Source of the DNA: Heliocybe sulcata
Taxonomy: Eukaryota; Basidiomycota; Agaricomycetes; Gloeophyllales; Gloeophyllaceae
NCBI GenBank assembly: GCA_004369045.1
Contig: ML213504.1
Coordinates: forward strand, 405,508 to 469,507
Direction of reading: 5' to 3'
Length of the DNA stretch: 64,000 nucleotides
In this document: piece by piece, positions 1-11,708 of the stretch
Numbering within the stretch: position 1 is the stretch's first letter
Layout of the letters: each line of letters begins with the position of its first letter
The notes under the pieces: model-generated
Told to the model about the DNA's origin: nothing
The model's input: the letters and a program-made list of their open reading frames with translations, nothing else
Databases searched by the model: none
Position numbers and translations under genes: made by a program

Positions 1-20
1 CCTCTCCGTGTAAAAGCACC

Positions 21-667
21 ATGTCCATGAGCGACTCCGAGGAGCGTCGCCATCACGCCAAACGTCCGCGGCCTGGTTAGTCCCCGTACTATGCCCACCC
101 GTCGTCTCGAATCATCCGTTCCCTTTCGCGTGGCGCACAAACAGACCCCCAAGCCTCCGGAGCTATAGACGTCCCAACAACTCCCAGGTCGAAGGGAACC
201 CCAACATCCTCCCACTTCTCGCAACTCCTCGAGGACCATCCCCTCCCGCCCTCAGGGCCGGATCTGTTCGCTGCCAGACGCGCGCTGTGGCTCACCCCGT
301 CCCCGAAATCGCCGCCCCATTCGCAGAGCGCGGAGCAGAGCAACCTCGATGATGTTATGGCCCAAGATCCCGCGGACAAGGGGTTCTGGAAGGTGCACCT
401 CGAGCGCGCGTACGAGATGCTGATGTCGGGCCGCGCTCTCAAACGTAGCATGGGCATGAGGTTTATTGTGAGTAGATTCCGCCGTCCTCTCGCGCGCTCT
501 CAGATGAACGGGTCGGCCTGTAGGTTAGAGTGGTGTATGCCGGGTGGATACATAACGGTTTGTGGCCGAAGGGCGCGACGGTGGACGACTCTGATAGTTT
601 CTTGGGCGACGATGCACCGAATTACACTCCTCCGAATCTGCCTCCCGAGCCAGGTGGGCCGCCATGA
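21..667 (+). CDS. Small uncharacterised protein
   Basis: Three exons fit in phase: 21-75, 145-467 and 524-667, giving about 173 residues. The ATG at 21 opens a serine, aspartate and arginine-rich start, followed by a proline/serine-rich stretch. A better-packed core follows in exon 2 (RRALWLTP, then FWKVHLERAYEML). Exon 3 continues with AGWIHNGLWPKGATVDD and ends in a proline-rich tail. The two inferred introns are 69 and 56 nt with GT and AG ends. The order of the pieces and the shared phase support a real gene, but I do not recognise the family. Earlier exons could lie outside the window. The long minus-strand frame opposite it looks like a shadow. Confidence 0.55.
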
Positions 668-1369
668 GCCGCTGATCCTGCTGCTTGTACTTTCCACCAT
701 CACATATGCAAGGCATCTACATGTCATTGTCTAATTTGTTGTGGCCTTACTGTGCCACAACAACTGCATGCGACAGTTTATAAAAGCTAATTACACCCGA
801 CGTAGGATCTCTTGTGCGGCTGGTATCTTCTGTTGTTAGTGGGCGAGATAAAGCAAGTATCCCTGATAGTCGTTCACTGCAGGAGTATTTGCCGCGGCTC
901 GTCCTAGATGTCGACTCCAGTCAATGCCAGCTGCCGCTGGAGGAATTGTGAACTATCACATATGCATATACCAACGCTTGTACAGTGACGGGATAGCCGT
1001 TACTACGATACATCAGTCTTCTACAGGACAGAGCAGCAAAAGTAAGGAGGTAAAGCAAGGCGAGATCAGCCGATATACAACAGGGTATACGTACATAATG
1101 AATATTGAGATGGAACAGAAAGCCGCCAACCTCGCCGAATCCACAGCTGGCTGGCGAGCATACTTGCCCTCCAGGTGTCTCGATCGTACTCTAAATACGG
1201 AACGTGCGGCGGGACAGTAGAGTCGTTATATGAATGCTGGAGGCAACTTCTTCGGCACCTTCCCCCAATACAGGACAGGCAGCAGTGGCAGTTGTGTGAG
1301 CGCCAAATGCAAGACCTCCCTTAGGGCATACGCCCCGAGACCAGCTGCGCCAGGTGAAAATGAATGAAT
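668..1369. other. Intergenic stretch, nothing recognised
   Basis: About 700 bases between the small plus-strand gene and the stop codon of the first F-box gene. Only short unsupported frames are present. It probably holds the 3' ends of both genes. No repeat, RNA gene or promoter motif stood out. Confidence 0.5.
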
Positions 1370-3097
1370 TTAACGTCCGGCAAGCTCGAGGGTTATCTTT
1401 TCTGAGCTGGTGATCTTTTGGAGCACTGGAAACAATTGACGGAGTACAGAGGCGAGCTCTTTGATGCACTCCGCGGGTACGGAGGAAGCATCGAAATCAA
1501 GCACCTTGATGTTGTGGTTTCGAGATGTATCCTTGTATCCCACCTCTTCAATGGTAGGCACAGGAATGACGTTGACAGGAAGAACTATGGATTCCAAGCA
1601 TGGACAGTGGGAGGCGAGGCTGGCGAGACCCTTGATTGTGACGGTCGAGGCGCTCGTGTGGGCTTTCCAACTAATGTAGATACGCTTTAGATTTGGCCAG
1701 GATAGGGCGAACTCCTCCACCGTCTTATCGCTCATTTCGAACGCATAGGATGAACGCAGGCGCAAGTCTTCTATCCGGCGAAAAGCGAGCAGTGGTCGGA
1801 TCATAGGATCGAGGGGCATAGACATATTCTCAGTATTGTAGTCGGAGGAATGTCGAAGGTCCAGACGTTTCAGCGACGTGGGAGAACACGTTGTGGAGAC
1901 ACTGGATATGATGTTGCGGAAGGAGCGCGCACTCTCAACGGATGCAGCCAGTAATTCTTCTAAACCTGGTAGGCTCATATGGGTCAAGATAGGACCGATG
2001 ATGCCGTACGATTTGGCTCCCAGCCCCAAGACTCTGAGCGTCGGAAACACATAATGCCTATTCGGCGGACGTCCATCAGACCGGGAGGGAAACGTTATTA
2101 TTAATCGCTTCAATGGTGCTGATTGGACCATACTTAGCAGGGGTTCGATGTGTGCCAGCTTGGAGCTCCAGCTCTTGACAATGAGCTTCTGCAATGATCG
2201 AAAACGGCCGATGTGCCGCTTTCCAAATTGCGGTCCAGCAATCCGCATATCCCAGTCGTGTGGCGTCAGCGAGAAGTGGAGATCCTCCAAGCCGGGCAAG
2301 TCAGCCAGCAGACGGAGGATGGCGCTGTACATGTGAAAGCCTGTATGCTTGTACACCAGTTTGCGCAAGTTGCTGAAAGAGCCAATGAACTGGAATACCC
2401 CATCCAGTACCTCATTGAGCATCGACCAGGTCTCCAGTTGTAGCTCTTCAACGCGAGCGCAGGAGCGTCGCAGGTGGGCCATCAAAGGAAGACAGGCACG
2501 ATCAGTCATGGAGATGCTCCCATAAATGAGTTTCCGGACGGCGGGTACAAGGAAAGCGTTCGCATATTCGTGCATGCAGTTGGGTAAGCTCTCTATGGAT
2601 AGGCACCTGAGTCTTGGGAAAGTCAACTGCGGTCCTCGCGGGCTGACAAGAGCATGCAAGATCGTAGAGTCCAATATTAAGTCCTCTCCATCGGTGTGCT
2701 GCTGGTAGCTTCCACCTATGTGGAGAAATCGGACGAAAGCCGCGTAATACCAGAGTCGATCCATTTCTTCGGGACGCGGAGGTCGGACAGTGCGCTAGTC
2801 GAAATCACGCATTGAGTGAGAGGTTTCACCTAGAGAGGACATCCAATCACACACCGCAACGCGTTCCATAATATATGAGGGGCCTAGAAACTCATCTGGA
2901 ATGTCAGACACCTCCAGCACCGATGTTGGCATTGTGTGTACGACTAGCGTCCACAGAGAGACTTCGCCCCACAAAGTTTCTAGGGCGGATTCGCTGAAGA
3001 CATGGCAGACAATTGCGAGATTCATAAGGTCCTTCGACGCGCGAACATGTTGGAAGATATGACCGAGAATCTCTGTAATGGTCAGGCAGTGGTGCAT
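1370..3097 (-). CDS. F-box/LRR-like protein, copy 1
   Basis: Two exons on the minus strand, 2855-3097 and 1370-2794, split by a 60-nt phase-0 intron. The product is about 555 residues. Exon 1 carries an F-box-like start (MHHCLTITEILGHIF) and the conserved CHVFSESALETLW stretch. Exon 2 opens with VRPPRPEEMDRL and carries leucine-rich repeat-like units (FPRLRCLSIE, LPGLEDLHF, LPGLEELL, WPNLKRIYI, CPCLESIVLP). F-box proteins of this sort normally recruit substrates to SCF ubiquitin ligases through the LRR-like part; the substrate here is unknown. The copy at 3497-5203 has the same exon plan and the same 60-nt intron length, so the two arose by tandem duplication. Confidence 0.85.
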
Positions 3098-3496
3098 ATC
3101 GTCGGTTCAAAGAGACGCGTCGTGGGAATCAGACAGGAGGCAGATTCAACTCCCAGTCATCAATTGCAGTCATCAATTAATATTTGGTCCCGTTGCCCGC
3201 TGCCCGCCTACTCGGATTCACTGACAAGACGTCCGCAAGCAAGTCTTGAATTCATAAATCATGATCAAGAGTCAGAAGCAGCAGAACACCGTCACGAAGC
3301 TTGCTCGGAGCATTCTGGCGCAGAACCGGCAAGTCAAGGCATACATGTACGTACTACATGATAGTACCTAGTCATCATACAGTAAGCGATAGTAAATGTT
3401 TTTATACGCGGAGTAGTCCTTGTCTGAGCTTTAATACAGTCCATCGGGCGTACGTACTTCCCGAGACCAGCTCCCGCCCGATAAATTTGAACGAAA

Positions 3497-5203
3497 TTAA
3501 CGTCCGGCAAGCTCCAGGATTCTCCGTTCCGAGCTATGGATACGTTGGAGCGCTGGGAATATTTGAAGGAGCAGAGACTTGATCTTCTTGACGCGCTTCG
3601 CGGGTATGGGTGATCTCCTGAAGTCCAGTTCTTTGACGTTGTGATTTCGACGTGCATCCTTATACCCCAACGCTTTAATGGTAGGCACAGAAGTGACGTT
3701 CATAGGAAGTGATATGAGCTCCAGGTTTGGACAGTGGGAGGCGAGACTGACGAGCCCCTTGAATGTGACGGTCGATGCAAGCCTACTAGAGTACATGCCA
3801 AGGTCGATGTCTTTCAAGTCCGGCCAGGATAGGGCAAACTCCTCCACAATCTTGTTGCTCATTTTGAAAGGACGTCTTGAAGACAAGCGCATACGCTCTA
3901 TTCGACGAAATGGGAAGAGTGGTCGCAGCACAGAGCCGATCGGGATAGACAAATCTTCTGAGCTGTCGCCTCGGACATGCTGAAGCCGCAGCCGTTTCAG
4001 CGACGTGCGAGAACAGGCTGTAGAGATCGCGGATACGAGCTCGCCGAGGAGATCTGTTCGCTCATTGTATTCGATCGAGAGTTCCTCTAAGCGAGGCAGG
4101 CTCATGTGGGCAAAGAGAGGTCCGGCCAGGTCGAGCCTGCCGATTGTCAGGTTGAATGCACGTAGTGACGGGAAGGCCAGATATTTATCTAGCGGCTTCT
4201 CATCAGACCCGCGGGCCGGGTAGGAGAACCTGAGCTGTTCCAGCGGTGCGAATGTCACCATGCTCAGAAGGGACTCGATGTAAGACAATTTGGGGCTGTA
4301 GACATTGAGCGTCTTCAAGGAACGGAACCAGCCAGCATTGTGGTTTTCGAGTGTTGGCCCGATAAGCCGCCTATATCGTCCACACAGACTCAGCTTGAAG
4401 CTAAGATTTTCCAAAGCGTCCAATTCAGCCAAGAGATGGAAGATCGTGGTGTCCGGAACCGTCTGCGTGTATTCCAATCTGCGCATGTGCTTGAAAGAGG
4501 GAATGAATTCATATGTTCTACGCAGTAACTCCTGGGACCCGGGCCAGTCTCCCATTTGAAGATCTTCAAGATGGGGACAGCTATGTTGTATTTGTGCCAG
4601 CAACGAAAGCCAAGTATGGACACTCGATGCAAAAATCCCCAACTTGAGTTTCCGTACACTGGGCGCAAGAAAGATGTTCATATGTTCATGTATCCAGTCG
4701 GGTAGCCTCGTAGACGTTAGAGACCTAAGTCTGGGGAAAGCTCGTTGCGTTCGTTGTAGGGACGTAAGGACGCCGCAGATCGACGAGTCCAGTTGCGCTG
4801 TGTCACGGTAGCTTCCGACCGGATAAATATCACGTATTTCAAGAGATCGAACGAAAGAGGCGTAATGCAAGAGTCGGCCCATGTCTTCAGGACGAGGAGG
4901 ACGAACTATGCACTATGCAGAATTATACCTTGAGCCGCAGGCTTGCTCCTAGATATGATTACAGCCACATACCTCCACAGTAGTTGCCCACACGCCACGC
5001 TTCCGAACCTCAGAAATGTTCAGCAGCGACGCCGGTATTGTGTGCACCACTAGCTTTCCTAGGCAGGTTTCACGCCACAAAATTTCCAGGGCGCATTCAC
5101 TGAACGCATGGCAGACAGTTGCAATACTGGCAAGGTCCCCTGACGCGGGAATGTGTTCCAGGATGTGAGTGAGGACTTCTGCGATGGTCAAGCATTTGTG
5201 CAT
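3497..5203 (-). CDS. F-box/LRR-like protein, copy 2
   Basis: Two exons on the minus strand, 4973-5203 and 3497-4912, joined across a 60-nt phase-0 intron; about 548 residues. The start was placed at MHKCLTIAEV because it lines up with copy 1. The upstream in-frame extension carries no family similarity. Exon 2 begins IVRPPRPEDMGRL, and leucine-rich segments follow in the same order as copy 1. Copy 1 and copy 2 both end in LELAGR. Exon 1 ends in a short divergent stretch just before the splice. Head-to-tail with copy 1, about 400 nt apart. Expected role: substrate adaptor of an SCF ligase (inference from family). Confidence 0.85.
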
Positions 5204-5364
5204 GTCGTCGCCGATAAAAGAGATGCGTCGTGGGAACCCGTGACGGGTGCGCGGAGGCCGCAGCATTACAAACCATGTGGCAAGTCAAAGCAGTATACAT
5301 CCATGGGACGATATAGGAAGTGATAGTAAATGTACTTTTCATGCCAGATCTCGGTCCATGTACT

Positions 5365-8300
5365 CTAGGCTGAAAGGAGTGTGCCTTGGAGTGGCATAAC
5401 CACATCAAAGGCTCCCGTCCCTGTTTCGTTGGGCCGACCCAGCACTATGCTTCCAGACGGCGACGTCAAGGTGTCGAAGTCACCAAATAGAGTCGCATCG
5501 GAGATGAAGGATGCCGTCGTCTCATAGGATGCTTTTAATAGCGGCGACGTATGCGTAGAGATACCCCTACGATTGAACGGTTTGTAGCCACCGTCGAATG
5601 TCTGCAAAACGATAAAAAGGTCGATAAAGACGGTCAAACAGGTAAAAAAGACATTCTTAGAACGTACCATGTAGTCGGCAATGAGCTCCAGATGCCGCAT
5701 ATCGACGTCGATCTTGTAAGCATCGAACACATTGCTCACTTCCGAGATGATAGTTGCACGAGCGGCTTCCACACCGTACGCGACCAGAACTGCATAGATG
5801 TCATTGGAATAGATGCTGTTCTCTTCAATAATGCTCTCTTCTTGATAGCTTAGTACATCCCAGAGACCTTGGAAGTTCGAGCCGTTCGTCGTCAGCTGTG
5901 CAACATGAGTTAACCACATGAGATGAGGCTGAGAGGCACGACAGCGAACCTTAGATTTGCCGTCCTTAGAGTCTTCGCGGACACGGAAGCAGTCGCTAAT
6001 GCCCGGGATTTCTCGAATGACAGTCTTACGACACACTCGCTCAACAATGCCGACCAGGAGGAGCTTGGAAAAGTCAGCATCGAACTGTCCAGAACGTAGG
6101 ATTGTGAGTACGGCGTATATTTAAGCCGGAGTGCATGTTACTCGCCAGCAATTCCATTACGCAGTGTGACTCTGTGAACTTGAATGATGTCAGCCGAGAG
6201 AAATTCTTCATGAAGGTACTCTCGACGGCGGTTATCTGTGAAGACAGTGACTCCTTCTCTGGAACTTGTGGCTGGGGACCATCATCGTCGACAGGCTCGT
6301 CGTTATCAGCATATGCCGCTTCGATAGCAGCCTCATCGAACTCGTCCATGTCAACATCACCGTCGTCGTCGGATTCGTACGTGGCATGTTGCTGCTTCTT
6401 CCTCGCGTTCTTCTCATCCTCCACCTCATCCAGCTCGCTACGCCGATCATCGTCCTTTTCGTCACCTGCGCCGTCCCCGTCCTCATCACCCTCCCCCGGA
6501 GCAGGCACCCGCTCTTTCACGGCGGTGCCCTTGCCAAGGCCAGATATCTGCCCCTTCAAATCAGTATCTAGCTTCTTCATCTCGGCTACGATCTCCTTCT
6601 TTAAGTGTTGCGGGAACCGAGAGCCGAAGGCGGCTAGGATCTCTCGTGGCTCGACATTGTATTCCAACCGATACTGGTCTTCGGGGAAGAAGGCTATGTC
6701 GATCGTGTACTGTTTACTCCGCGCAGCTCCATTCACGGTCAAGGATTCCTGCACGGTGACCTGGTCCACGACTTGCGATAGTGCGAGCCGGCTTGCGTTC
6801 TTGCAGAAGGTGTCAACTTCCTCGATGGGTGTATCCACGCGCGTGGTCATGGTCATCGATGGGGTTTTCGGTTTTGTCGAAGCCGTCATCACGATCTCAC
6901 GTAATCGAGGGATACCCAGTGTAACGTTAGCAGCACCATGGCCTAGAGCGCGAGTTACAGCTTAAAATATGAGGGATTAATGATTAACATACCGGCAAAA
7001 TGAAAGGTATTGAGCGTCATCTGCGTCGAGGGCTCACCGACACTAGAGGGGCCGTCAGTATATCGATGATAGTGACGGGGCTTACGACTTACCCTTGAGA
7101 AGCAATGAGACCAACGGCCTCGCCAGGTTCTATCAGACTACGCATGTACTTGACATTCATCAACAGTTGGAAGGTCTTCGTATGGAGCAAAGGATGACGA
7201 CGCTTGACCTCGACTTTACCTCCAGCGTCTTTCGACCGTAGGAGGTCGTGAGGGTTGGCCTTGATGTACTCTGCAACTTTTTCCGCGAACTTCTCAGAGG
7301 TACTGCCAAGGTAACGGGATGGACTGAAACGCGAAAGTGCAGGTTCGTAATCGTGTACCCTCTTACCCTTCTTCTTGGACTTCAAAACCTTCTTCATGTA
7401 CGCCAGGGCCTCCTCGTCATTCACAGCGCCGACAATCTCTCTCGGTCTATATCGGTTGATGAGGGTGTTGGCATTCAGCGCGATGAAGCCAAACTGCGTG
7501 AGATGCTTCTGCTTCGTCACATCCAGAGCGTCGCCGCCGTAGTGGAACTGATAAATCGCCGAGTCGCTTCCCCGCACTGTGTGGTCATAATGCACCCGCA
7601 TACCTTCCAGATGCTTGATCAGACAGCGCTGCAGGTAGCCGGAGCGAGACGTCTTGACAGCTGTATCAATGAGACCTTCGCGACCAGCCATGCAATGGAA
7701 GAAGAATTCTTGCGGCTTGATACCAGTCAAGAAACGACTCGCCACGTAGCCTCCAGCAATCGCCTGGGTCTCGAACGCCTTGAACGACGGAAGAGTCTTG
7801 CCGCTGACCATGACCGGCACACGACGACCCTCCAGCTCCTGTTGACCCAGTGCACAAGATATTTGCTGAGCATTAACCGCACTACCTTTTGCACCAGACT
7901 GGGTCATAGCTTGCATGTGGTTGTGGGGGAACTGGCGCAGGAGACCATGGGGCATGCAAGCGTCCGCTATCGACTTCGTTAACTTCGCGAGCTTGGTCTT
8001 CACAGTCACGTCCAATCCTGCCATCTTATTGTCATCCCGTAAGACATCCTCCAGCAAAACAGTAAGTTGAGCCTGCTTCTCAGCGGACGACACAGTTTCC
8101 AGAGAAGGGAAATTCTCGGTGGCACCCTCAGTACCTAGATTCTTGCCCTTCTCGAGTAGCGCTCGCCTGTTCGCATCACCGTCGGGTGTTAGAGCCAGGT
8201 CGTCCATACGGCAAGTGAAAGCACGTTGCTGCAGAAACTTCGTGAAGAGCCGACTTAGTATACCAAGGAGCTTCCCGGCAATGTCCGCGCCGTACAGCTC

Positions 8301-11295
8301 ATACACCGAGTGCACGAGACCGTAGTCGGTGGCACCAAACGAGGACTTGTCTAGCACACCACACAGGAGCTCGCCATCGCGGAACACGACGGTATCCTCT
8401 TCCGAGTTCTTGCCCCACAAGCTCCCCGGCACCTTCGACTTGGAGTCAACGTTCAAGCCTTCCGCGTTATCTGGAGTGATATTCAGGAGTACAGTCGAAA
8501 TCTGCGTCAATGTCAGTTCCTTCCATGCCGATGTCTGCAGTCGGGAGAGATCTCACGATCTGCTTGCCCGTCCACAAGGGCCTGGGCTTCCACACCGTCG
8601 GCGGCAGGGTCATCAGCCTTCCAGACGTATGACTCTCGTCCTCAGGCCGGATTGCTCCGTACAGAAGCTGGAAGTACTCTTCGCGCGTGAAGAACGTGTC
8701 CTTGTTCGTCATCCACACACCAGCTACTACGTGATCTTGGATCAGACCACGCAATGGCTTCCCTGATGTTGGTACGAGGTACTGGTTGTCCGTGTTCGCA
8801 ATATTGTATGCCTCTGCGCGCGCTACCTGGTTTTCTGCAGATCAAGCGTGTTAGATCTGAAGCTATCTCTACCAGTTCCAGGGCACCCACGAGGAAAGTG
8901 GATATTCATCTCTTCAAAAGAGAATCAGCAGCTGTCACTAAGTCCACGATATAGCAGTACCAACCGTCTCCATCGAAGTCAGCTAAATCGAGATAGCCAT
9001 GAGTAACACTATATGGTGCACGAACAGGCAGCGCGTACCATTATAGGAGTTACTGTTAAGAAACGATCATTTTCGATCAGCAAGAGCATACCTCACCCCG
9101 CTAGTTTCAATCTCACTCACCAATTCGCATAATGCATCCGGATCGTCTTCTCCCCCTGCAGCACTCTCGCCCGATGCGCCATCATACTCGGCTTATGCAG
9201 CGTAGGCTGCCGGTTCAATATCAAGATATCCCCGTCCCGCAAATGTCTGTACACCTTCTTGTTCACCGCCGGCGTCCTCGTATGCAAGCCGTACCGAGTC
9301 AGAGAAGCCGTCCCTTCCTGGGGCGTCAACAGCTGGTTGGCAATCGCTGTGCGCTGTTCAACGGAGAGCTTGTCCTGACATGCACGAGAGGTGAGTAGGT
9401 GAGTTAAAGGAAAGGTGAGGGGACACCGTACGAGGAACTGCAGATGCCCGTCCTCGAACTCGACCATCGTCGCCCCGGGGTACTGCTTCGGCCCGTTAAT
9501 CACATACTGCCTCAGCTGGTGGAAGTTCGCGGGCGTGACAGGCTCCGGAAACGTCAGCTTCTGTGCGAACACTGGCGGGACACCAATCTCGCTGGGCTCA
9601 ATATTAACGTCCGGCGAGATGACCGAGCGCGCGGCGTAATTGACTCGCTTGCCCTATCAGTGTTCAGGTCATTGGTCTCATCTCTCAGAGTAGACATGAG
9701 AGTATACCATCATATGCTTCCTAAACAATCCCTCTTTCTTTTCCAGCAGCTGCTTAACCCCCGGCGGCGGCAACTTCCCCTGGCGCATCGGCTGCGGATT
9801 CTTCCCACTATCCACAAAACTATTCACATCCACCTGCAGCTGCACCAGCGCATCCAGCAGCTGACCCAGAATCCTCCTCTGCACCTCCTCCCCTACACCC
9901 GAGCCTTTCTCCGCCGCCGCCCTCAGCTCCACGTTCCTATCCCTCAACCTATAGCACGTATTGAGCACTCTCGCCAACAGCTCATTCTGCGGGTGCTCAA
10001 AGAGCATTTCACCCATCTTCGCGGGAGGGCGGAAGCGCGTGGGGGTGACAGGCAGGACGTCCATGAAGAACATGTCGGGTGAGGCAATCGCCAGTCCCTG
10101 CGGCGTGATAGCGGCGAAGGGGCCGTGCCTGCCAAAAAGCAGCGAGCAAATTTGGGCTTCGTTGGCGAAGAGTCGGCGCAGATGGGCGCGGCACTCTTCC
10201 GAGGCCATGACGCGCTCGTTGCGCCCACGCGAGGTTTTGACTTTTCCAGAAGCGGATTTGGGGAGGTTAGATGGCTCGGCCTGAGGTTGGGAGGGTTCGC
10301 CGTCGGACTCTGCGTCGGAGAAGGTGTCCTCGCCCGCAGGCTCCGGCTCGGATTCTGAGTCTGAGTCGGAATCAGCTGGGCGGCGGGTTTTAGTGGAGTT
10401 GTGGGTAGTAACGGGCGTAGAGAGGACGTTGGGGCGTTTCATGTTCAGTGCAGCGTGCATTTCTTTGTACTTCCGCGGGAGGTCGTATTCAATGATCTTT
10501 GTATGGCCTTCCTTGCGGAAGGTATACCCAAACCTGTGAAACGGTCAGCAGTTTATCACGGAAGCAATGTCGGATGCATGGACTCACGCCCCGCAGTTCT
10601 GGCATTTCTTTGTGATCGTTCCCTTGAGGAAGTCGAGCATCAGGTCTTTTCGTGCCTGGTAGACAGCAGGGTCCTTGTAATCGTCACGCGTCCGACCCTG
10701 TCTGGTCAACAGAATTGTCTGGACATACGCGGAAACTCGCCATTCAAAACTCTCAATCGACTCTTCAGAGACCTCGTCATTATCGTCGTCGTCTGCATCG
10801 CCCTTCCTCCTTGTTGCTCTCCGAATCTCGTCCACCATCATAGCCTCCTCCAGTAGTCCGCGCTCGAGTAGTCGGAACTTGGCGACGTATTTGCAGAGCT
10901 GACAGGAGATGAAACAACTAGCAGCGGTAAAATAAACTGAGCCAACGTACTACTGCTCTGTTCATCTTAAATTTGTGACAGAACAGACACGTCCCTCGTA
11001 GCAAATTGTACATATTCATCATGAATAGTGGGTGGAATACAGGCGAGGGAAGTTCGATATGACCGAAGTGTCCCGGGCATGTAAAGTATGTGAGACGGCA
11101 TGTCGTGCATATATCTTGCTTGTCACTAGGACCAAGAGCTGGGTCGTATAAACCGCCGATATTGGGCCGATTCAAGTCATCGAGCAGGACGGGGTTCACG
11201 ATTTGTTTGACGGAAATACGCCGAACTTCCTCTGCGGTAAGGAAAGAGAAGGAAATGCTGGCGACGGTGGAGGGAATGGAATTAGAAACATTCAT
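5365..11295 (-). CDS. RPA190: RNA polymerase I largest subunit
   Basis: Fourteen minus-strand exons: 10951-11295, 10588-10898, 9708-10533, 9432-9653, 9121-9374, 9039-9052, 8965-8982, 8891-8911, 8557-8834, 7093-8501, 6993-7042, 6146-6942, 5668-6084, 5365-5601; about 1732 residues. It is the catalytic subunit that makes the large rRNA precursor in the nucleolus. Landmarks: zinc site [17 protein letters not shown] near residues 63-79, the metal-binding NADFDGD loop at about 657-663, [16 protein letters not shown], and [13 protein letters not shown]. The Pol I assignment rests on GTGAFDV near the end and the acidic jaw insertion (about 1400-1450). The metal-binding loop is cut across three tiny exons. 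The junction 6085-6145 fits only as a GC-AG intron or with a weak donor and is less certain. The ATG at 11295 was chosen because an in-frame stop lies just upstream. Confidence 0.95.
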
Positions 11296-11672
11296 GGCTG
11301 CAGACACTCAGGCTACGACGCTCAGAGCAGAGAGCAGAGTGGCCACCGCGGAAGCTGAACGCGCTCAGTGCAAGTCGGGCAAAATTCTGGCTGTAAGTGA
11401 TCGAACTGATCGAGATCTTGGCCACGTGACGGCAATTCTAAGAACGCGTCCGCTCAGAGCGCTTCGACCAAGCTGATAACATCTGACGACGATGAAGCCT
11501 ACGCGGGCTCTGCGGTTTGTAAGTAGTCGTGTTCTCTATGCCAGACCCATCTTTGAATTTGCTTCAGGCCATCTCCAGGTCGCGATATGCCGCATACAAG
11601 GAGCGCTATACTCCTTTCATTGCTGCTGAAGCCATCAAGTCGGAAGCCGGTTCAGAGAGTCGTGAAGAGTAA
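11294..11672 (+). CDS. Small uncharacterised protein, head to head with RPA190
   Basis: Exons 11294-11392, 11443-11514 and 11568-11672 join in phase 0 to give about 91 residues. In-frame ATGs at 11255 and 11276 are also possible starts. The product is alanine, serine and glutamate-rich, with a more structured stretch in exon 3 (SRSRYAAYKERYTPF) and an acidic end. The first intron has a GTAAGT donor; the second uses GTTTGT, which is weaker. The start codon overlaps that of RPA190 on the other strand, so at least the leaders of the two transcripts must overlap. No family recognised. Support is the open frame across three exons with consistent phases. Confidence 0.5.
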
Positions 11673-11708
11673 TATTAGAGGATGATTAAAACATTAACAT
11701 TAACTTAT

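Noticed and set aside
6135-6965. Long plus-strand frame of 276 codons opposite RPA190
   Set aside because: It is serine-rich only because it lies antisense to the acidic and lysine-rich jaw region of RPA190; no splice or family support.
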